Shown: positions 59,793 through 64,000 of the stretch, one piece after another | Position numbering within the stretch: the first letter of the stretch is position 1 | How the letters are laid out: every line of letters starts with the position of its first letter | Origin: JAWXBM01 sp034440115 | Lineage (GTDB): Bacteria > Pseudomonadota > Gammaproteobacteria > Xanthomonadales > SZUA-36 | DNA: 64,000 bases | Assembly: GCA_034440115.1 (NCBI GenBank) | Contig: JAWXBM010000101.1 | Coordinates: forward strand, 1 to 64,000 | Reading direction: 5' to 3' | Position numbers and translations under genes: made by a program | The notes under the pieces: model-generated | What the model was told of the DNA's origin: nothing | What the model saw: only the letters and a program-made list of their open reading frames with translations | The model's database searches: none

Positions 59793-62700
59793 TCAATGAA
59801 AATCCCTGGAGCGGGTCTGCAGGCCATCAGCCAGATGGCTGAAATCATGTGCCCGACTGGCAATCAGGTGATGCACTTCGCCGTCGGTTTCCATGACTCC
59901 GTCTATCGCCAGCACGCTGGCCCCGAGTATTTCTGCACGTTGTTTTTCCCACAGCCGTGGCCAGATCACTACGTTGACGCAACCGGTCTCGTCTTCCAAA
60001 GTCAGGAACAAGGTGCCGCTGGCGGTCATGGGACGTTGCCGCATGGTCACCAGGCCGCAGGCCCTTACCCGGCTGCCATGGGGCAGGCGTTGTAATTCGC
60101 TGGCCGGTTTGGCGCGTCGGCGCCGCAATTGCGACCTTAGCAGCGCTACAGGGTGACGCCCCAAGGTTAATCCGCTACTGGCATAGTCGGTGCGCATATC
60201 ATCAACTTCTGTTGGCGGGCGGATGCTGACTGATTCTGCGCTGTGATCCGTTTCCAGCGCCAGAGGAAAGACAGCTTGTTGTTCTACTGCCGCAACTTCC
60301 CAGCGTGCCCGGTGGCGGTGACCGGCCAGGCCGCGCAAGGCGCCTGATTCGGCCAGCACGGCCAGATCGTGCCGATCCAAAGCTGCGCGTGTGGCCAAGT
60401 CTTGTACCTGGCGAAATAAGCCTTGTTGCCGCGCCTTTACCAACCTTTGTGCTGCTGCTTCGCGCATACCCTTGATCATTCTCAACCCCAACCGTAAGGC
60501 AGGCCCCTCAAGTGAACACTCCCAGTCGCTGTACCGCACATCTGCCGGCAATACTTTCACACCATGACGCTGGGCATCCTGTACCAGTTGCGCTGGCTGG
60601 TAAAAACCCATGGGCTGTGAATTCAGCAGGGCGCAGGTAAAAGCTGCTGGGTAATGACACTTCAGCCAGGCCGACACATAAACCAGCAAGGCAAAGCTGG
60701 CTGCATGTGATTCCGGAAAGCCGTATTCACCAAAACCGCGGATCTGCTGGAAAATCTGCTCGGCAAAGCTTTCACTGTAACCGCGTTCCAGCATGCCACT
60801 GACCAGGCGTTGGTGCATATGCTCCAGCCCGCCGCGTCGTGCCCAGGCGGCCATGGAGCGCCGCAGTGCATCGGCTTCGGAGCCACTGAAGCCGGCCGCT
60901 ACCATGGCAATCTGCATGACCTGCTCCTGGAAGATGGGCACGCCCAATGTACGTTCCAGTACGGCCTTGAGTGCTGCGGACGGATAGTTCACCTGCTCCA
61001 GGCCACGGCGCCGCTGCAGAAAAGGATGCACCATATTGCCCTGAATGGGCCCGGGTCGAACGATGGCGACTTCGATCACCAGGTCGTAGAAACAGGCCGG
61101 TTTCAGCCGTGGCAACATGGCCATCTGTGCGCGTGACTCAATCTGGAATACGCCCACGGTGTCGGCTTTTTGAATCATGGCGTAGGTGGCGGGGTCTTCA
61201 GCAGGGATGTTGGCCAGGCAGGGGTCAGAGTAAAAACTCGCTGACGATGAATTAAATTTGGGGTCAGAGTAAAAACTCGGCGACTGTGAAGAACCTTGTG
61301 GCAAAGATGAGTTTTTACTCTGACCCCAATTATCGTTCTGAGCCCAATTATCCTGGATCAGGTCCAGGCAGCGATGGATGGCGCTGAGCATACCCAGCGC
61401 CAGGCAATCCACTTTCAACAGGCCCAGGGTTTCCAGGTCTTCCTTGTCCCACTGGATCACGGTGCGGTCTGGCATGGCGGCATTCTCCACCGGTACCAGC
61501 GATGCCAGTGGTGCTTCGGAAATCACGAATCCGCCGACGTGCTGTGACAAATGCCGCGGAAAGCCGACGATGCTTTGCACCAGGTAGACCAAATGTTGCA
61601 CTTTGAGGTTATCCAGTTTGAAACCCTGTTCTGCAATGCGCTGGGAAAAACTCTCAGGCTGATCCCACCAGGCGGTATTACGCGCCAGCAGGTCGGCCTG
61701 ACCCAGTGAGAAGCCCAACGCCCTGGCTACATCGCGAATGGCGCTGCGGGGCCGGTAACTGATCACGGTGGCGGCCAGGGCTGCCCGATCTCGCCCGTAC
61801 TTGCGGTAGATGTACTGAATGACTTCCTCGCGCCGCTCATGCTCGAAGTCCACATCGATGTCCGGTGGCTCGTCACGCTCGCGGGAGATAAAGCGTTCAA
61901 ACAGCATATTCATGCGGGCCGGATCGACTTCGGTAATGCCCAGGCAGTAGCACACCGCCGAGTTGGCCGCCGAACCACGGCCCTGGCATAGGATGCCCTG
62001 GCTTTTGGCAAAGCGCACGATGTCGTAAACCGTCAGAAAATAGGATTCGTAGTGCAGCTCGGCGATCAGAACCAGTTCTTTCTCGATCTGTTCGCGCACT
62101 GCTGTACTGATGCCTTGCGGCCAGCGCTCAAGGATTCCCGCTTCGGTGAGTTGCCTCAGGTGGCTGCTGGCATCATGGCCTGCGGGAACGACTTCACGTG
62201 GATAACGATAGTGCAATTGCTCCAGGCGGAAATTACAACGCCCGGCGATGTCCAAAGTGGCTGCCAGAAGTTCTGCTGGGTAGCGTTGTTGCAGTTGCTG
62301 GCGCGTGTGCAAATGCCGCTCACCGCAGGGCAGGGCGCGGTAACCCAGTTCAGCAACTGTGCAGCCATGACGGATGGCGGCCAGCACATCATGCAGCATG
62401 CGGCGCGAGCGCTGGTGCATCTGTACATCACCACAGGCTGCCAGGGGTATTCCGGCCGTTCTTGCCAGTTGGCTCAATTTGCCCAGCCCTTGGGCATCAT
62501 CCGCGCCCAAATGCAGGCTCACGCCCAGCCAGCATCGGCCAGGGAAAAACCCAGCCAGCCAGTGGGCCGTTAGCAGGTCTTTTTCATCAGCAGGCAGCCA
62601 GATGGCCAGACAGCGATCCAGACCATGCTCGAAGGTTTTGTCCGGCAAGGCATATTCACCCTTGGGTGCATTGCGGCGGCCACGGGTGATCAGGGTACAG

Positions 62701-63014
62701 AGTTGCGCATAGCCGTCATGATCCTGCGGCAAAAGGACCAACCGCGAGCCATTGTGTAAACGGAACAGGCTGCCGGGAATCAGCTGTATGGCCAGGCCGG
62801 AATCGCGACAACGGCGCTGCTCTTCCAGTGCACGCACCACCCCGGCCAGAGAGCACTCATCGGTAATCGCAATGGCCCGGTAGCCCAGCTCAGCAGCCCG
62901 GGCCACCAACTCCTGCGGGTGAGAGGCGCCACTGAGAAAGCTGAAGTTACTGCAGCAGACCAGTTCGGCGTAATGGGGTGTTTTGGTGGCAGTAGTGGCG
63001 ACAGTATTCTTCAT
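59793..63014 (-). CDS. dnaE2: Error-prone DNA polymerase DnaE2 (ImuC) with in-frame repeat insertion
   Basis: The 1073-residue product is a C-family polymerase of the DnaE2 type: PHP domain at the N-terminus (FSFLSGASHPQELV), catalytic PDIDVDFEHERR, FQIESRAQMAMLPRL, a helix-hairpin-helix region, an OB fold and the characteristic C-terminal SRDFH. It performs SOS mutagenesis with ImuA and ImuB. Residues about 554-600 are not part of the family: they are encoded by two direct and one inverted copy of the GGGGTCAGAGT repeat and read through in frame. Without them the length is near the usual 1030. imuA and imuB are not in the window. A LexA box lies directly before the ATG. Confidence 0.95.
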   Translation of the reverse strand: MKNTVATTATKTPHYAELVCCSNFSFLSGASHPQELVARAAELGYRAIAITDECSLAGVVRALEEQRRCRDSGLAIQLIPGSLFRLHNGSRLVLLPQDHDGYAQLCTLITRGRRNAPKGEYALPDKTFEHGLDRCLAIWLPADEKDLLTAHWLAGFFPGRCWLGVSLHLGADDAQGLGKLSQLARTAGIPLAACGDVQMHQRSRRMLHDVLAAIRHGCTVAELGYRALPCGERHLHTRQQLQQRYPAELLAATLDIAGRCNFRLEQLHYRYPREVVPAGHDASSHLRQLTEAGILERWPQGISTAVREQIEKELVLIAELHYESYFLTVYDIVRFAKSQGILCQGRGSAANSAVCYCLGITEVDPARMNMLFERFISRERDEPPDIDVDFEHERREEVIQYIYRKYGRDRAALAATVISYRPRSAIRDVARALGFSLGQADLLARNTAWWDQPESFSQRIAEQGFKLDNLKVQHLVYLVQSIVGFPRHLSQHVGGFVISEAPLASLVPVENAAMPDRTVIQWDKEDLETLGLLKVDCLALGMLSAIHRCLDLIQDNWAQNDNWGQSKNSSLPQGSSQSPSFYSDPKFNSSSASFYSDPCLANIPAEDPATYAMIQKADTVGVFQIESRAQMAMLPRLKPACFYDLVIEVAIVRPGPIQGNMVHPFLQRRRGLEQVNYPSAALKAVLERTLGVPIFQEQVMQIAMVAAGFSGSEADALRRSMAAWARRGGLEHMHQRLVSGMLERGYSESFAEQIFQQIRGFGEYGFPESHAASFALLVYVSAWLKCHYPAAFTCALLNSQPMGFYQPAQLVQDAQRHGVKVLPADVRYSDWECSLEGPALRLGLRMIKGMREAAAQRLVKARQQGLFRQVQDLATRAALDRHDLAVLAESGALRGLAGHRHRARWEVAAVEQQAVFPLALETDHSAESVSIRPPTEVDDMRTDYASSGLTLGRHPVALLRSQLRRRRAKPASELQRLPHGSRVRACGLVTMRQRPMTASGTLFLTLEDETGCVNVVIWPRLWEKQRAEILGASVLAIDGVMETDGEVHHLIASRAHDFSHLADGLQTRSRDFH
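61221..61327. repeat. GGGGTCAGAGT repeats inside the dnaE2 coding sequence
   Basis: The 20-base unit GGGGTCAGAGTAAAAACTCG is exact at 61221-61240 and 61260-61279 and inverted, one base shorter, at 61309-61327. On the coding strand it reads through as SASFYSDP, SPSFYSDP and WGQSKN without a stop. A direct repeat CCCAATTATC (near 61325 and 61343) borders the right side. Confidence 0.95.
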
Positions 63015-63015
63015 G

Positions 63016-63031
63016 CTGTACGTGTATACAG
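63016..63031 (-). promoter_or_regulatory. LexA (SOS) box of dnaE2
   Basis: CTGTACGTGTATACAG fits the gammaproteobacterial LexA consensus CTGT-N8-ACAG with inverted symmetry. It ends one base before the dnaE2 start codon, so LexA bound here would block transcription or early elongation. SOS control of dnaE2 is well established in related bacteria. Confidence 0.88.
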
Positions 63032-63087
63032 CATTTTGTAAACAGAGTCACGAGCGAGTCACTACGTTATGTGTGTGCTGATTGTTT

Positions 63088-63247
63088 GCTGGATTCCGGA
63101 GCAGGTCCGGGATGACGGTTAGGGAGTGCCGGATGACGAAGTAAAAGCGCGTTACGGGATGATGCTTTACCCGTCATGCCGGGCCAGACCCGGCATCCAT
63201 TCGGGACTAATTACTCAGGACGACCAGAATCCCGGATCAAGTCCGGG
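63088..63247. repeat. Three REP-like palindromes (GTCATNCCGG type)
   Basis: CCGGA/TCCGG around GCAGG (63096-63110), ATGCCGGG/CCCGGCAT around CCAGA (63176-63196) and CCCGGA/TCCGGG around TCAAG (63231-63247) share flanks of the kind GGATNCCGG and GTCAT. They resemble the dispersed GTCATCCCGGA...TCCGGGATCC repeats common in proteobacteria. The third lies inside the 3' end of the DUF502 gene; the rest fill the gap before dnaE2. Confidence 0.85.
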
Positions 63248-63828
63248 TCGCGGGCAACACCGCCAGTCAACACCAGTTTCATGCCTTCCTCGAACGACAT
63301 ATCGATCGGCGTGACAGCGCTTCTGGGTAAAAACAGCGTGTAACCACCAATCTGGTAACTCATTGGCAGGTAAACGCCAACCGGGTCTTCAATGGATAAT
63401 TGCATGGGCAATCGGTCAAAGTCTTCGCGGGTAACGAAACCGATCTGTTCAAACCCCTGTCCCGGCATACGCACCAACACAACTTTGGACAAAGCAGCCT
63501 CGCTATCCGGGCTGAAATAGCCAACGAAATCCTTGATGGCGGCGTAAATGCTTTTCACCAGCGGCAGGCGGTTGAGCATGTCTTCGCCGTAAGTAAACAG
63601 TTTTTGAAATACCAATACATGCGACAGTAGTCCGATCAGCATGGTGATGGCCAGACCAGCAACCAGCCCCATGCCAGGGATGTACCAGCCTTGCGGCAGG
63701 AAGCGTAACAACAATCCTCCTAATAACTGTTCTGCACCGGCAGCCAGCCACCAAAGAATGGCCACTGTCAGAGCCAGAGGTATGACAACCACCAGGCCTT
63801 TCAGGAAGAGTTTAACCAGAGCATTCAT
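63211..63828 (-). CDS. DUF502 family membrane protein
   Basis: With the start at 63828 the product is 205 residues with two membrane helices (about 4-28 and 48-72) and the family pattern RLPLVKSIYAAIKDFVGYFSP, then a soluble domain with SVEDPVGVYLP-like and MSFEEGMKLVLTGGV motifs. The function is unknown. The family normally ends soon after the GGV motif; here the last residues (DPDLIRDSGRPE) are encoded by a REP-like palindrome, so a repeat replaced the original stop region. The earlier ATG at 63876 adds an unlikely extension. Confidence 0.88.
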   Translation of the reverse strand: MNALVKLFLKGLVVVIPLALTVAILWWLAAGAEQLLGGLLLRFLPQGWYIPGMGLVAGLAITMLIGLLSHVLVFQKLFTYGEDMLNRLPLVKSIYAAIKDFVGYFSPDSEAALSKVVLVRMPGQGFEQIGFVTREDFDRLPMQLSIEDPVGVYLPMSYQIGGYTLFLPRSAVTPIDMSFEEGMKLVLTGGVARDPDLIRDSGRPE

Positions 63829-63852
63829 ATCGCATTTATAGGCTATTGTGTT

Positions 63853-63882
63853 GTTACAAAGTATATATTGATGCATTGTAAC
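63853..63882. promoter_or_regulatory. GTTACAA/TTGTAAC inverted repeat in the divergent gap
   Basis: Two exact 7-base arms are separated by 16 bases between the DUF502 gene and the lipoprotein gene. The core is the same as in the dyads before the Oar-like receptor (5074-5173), with the opposite arm order. A shared regulator is possible but weakly supported. Confidence 0.3.
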
Positions 63883-63928
63883 CTTTACCAGTTCACTGAA
63901 CAGGTTGAGCTACACCCCGGAGCAGACC

Positions 63929-64000
63929 ATGACCATCAGCCCAATGATCAGCAAATTCTTCACCGCCATCAGCTTTTGCTTGCTGCTGGCAGCCTGCGCC
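63929..64000 (+). CDS. Lipoprotein, N-terminal fragment cut by the window edge
   Basis: Twenty-four codons are visible: a basic start, a hydrophobic stretch and the lipobox LAAC, so the product is a lipoprotein processed by signal peptidase II. GGAG lies about 6 bases before the ATG. The rest of the gene is outside the window and the family cannot be told. Its leader contains a 19-base match to tRNA-Pro (63901-63919). Confidence 0.7.
   Translation, partial: MTISPMISKFFTAISFCLLLAACA

Noticed and set aside
59526..60095. Plus-strand frame of 189 codons at the dnaE2 3' end
   Set aside because: It starts inside the RND permease gene, crosses the repeat cluster and continues antisense to dnaE2, which is clearly the real gene.

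Overview
The window reads as the chromosome of a gammaproteobacterium, probably marine and close to the Marinobacter/Alcanivorax/Pseudomonas side of the class. Three gene orders support this: prmB-aroC-asd-fimV-truA-trpF-trpB-trpA-accD-folC-dedD-cvpA-purF, pheA-aroA-cmk-rpsA-ihfB-lapA-lapB, and wbpL-like/wbpM-like/galU. A FimV homologue and a Marinobacter-type fatty acyl-CoA reductase fit the same placement. Codon use is ordinary, with frequent GTG and TTG starts and many 4-base stop/start overlaps.

Layout. Positions 1-2420 are accessory DNA: a phage-type small terminase gene, a ribbon-helix-helix-like gene, two overlapping small genes that look like paralogues, large palindromes and a duplicated 32-base repeat. 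All of it abuts the 3' end of a tRNA-Pro(CGG) gene, as an integrated element would. Positions 2743-8590 hold a BlaI-like repressor, a BlaR1/MecR1-like M56 gene broken by an in-frame TAA and followed out of frame by a TonB domain, a cluster of TTGTAA/TTACAA motifs and a large Oar-like TonB-dependent receptor. Positions 8659-12601 hold ppnN, a secreted unknown, psd and a Sco1 gene. Positions 12685-27098 are the conserved biosynthetic block (aromatic amino acids, Asp family, Trp, fatty acids, folate, purines), interrupted only by a 162-base imperfect hairpin with 17-base terminal inverted repeats before purF.

Positions 27112-36941 form a storage-lipid neighbourhood: a wax ester synthase/DGAT, a PhaF-like phasin with a PhaD-like TetR regulator, an acyl-CoA-binding protein, a two-domain fatty acyl-CoA reductase and a PHA-system small protein. 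A HerA-type ATPase and a TPR protein sit among them. Acyl-CoA can be bound by ACBP, reduced to fatty alcohol by the reductase and esterified by the synthase; the phasin and regulator would serve granules.

Positions 37025-50990 hold a short AsmA-like gene with a 12-base repeat, the pheA-to-lapB housekeeping run, surface polysaccharide genes, an esterase and nfuA. Positions 51098-59589 carry two small cytochromes c and an RND efflux set (one adaptor, two permeases, no outer-membrane channel). The right end is repeat rich. A GGGGTCAGAGT-type repeat lies after dnaE2 and is also inserted in frame inside dnaE2, which carries a LexA box at its start. A second palindromic repeat family lies upstream and supplies the C-terminus of a DUF502 protein. 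The window ends within a lipoprotein gene.

Most of the window is ordinary. The parts most worth following are the in-frame repeat inside dnaE2, the storage-lipid neighbourhood, the broken BlaR1-TonB gene beside its receptor, the 162-base hairpin and the small accessory element at the tRNA. No complete new defence or mobile system is claimed.
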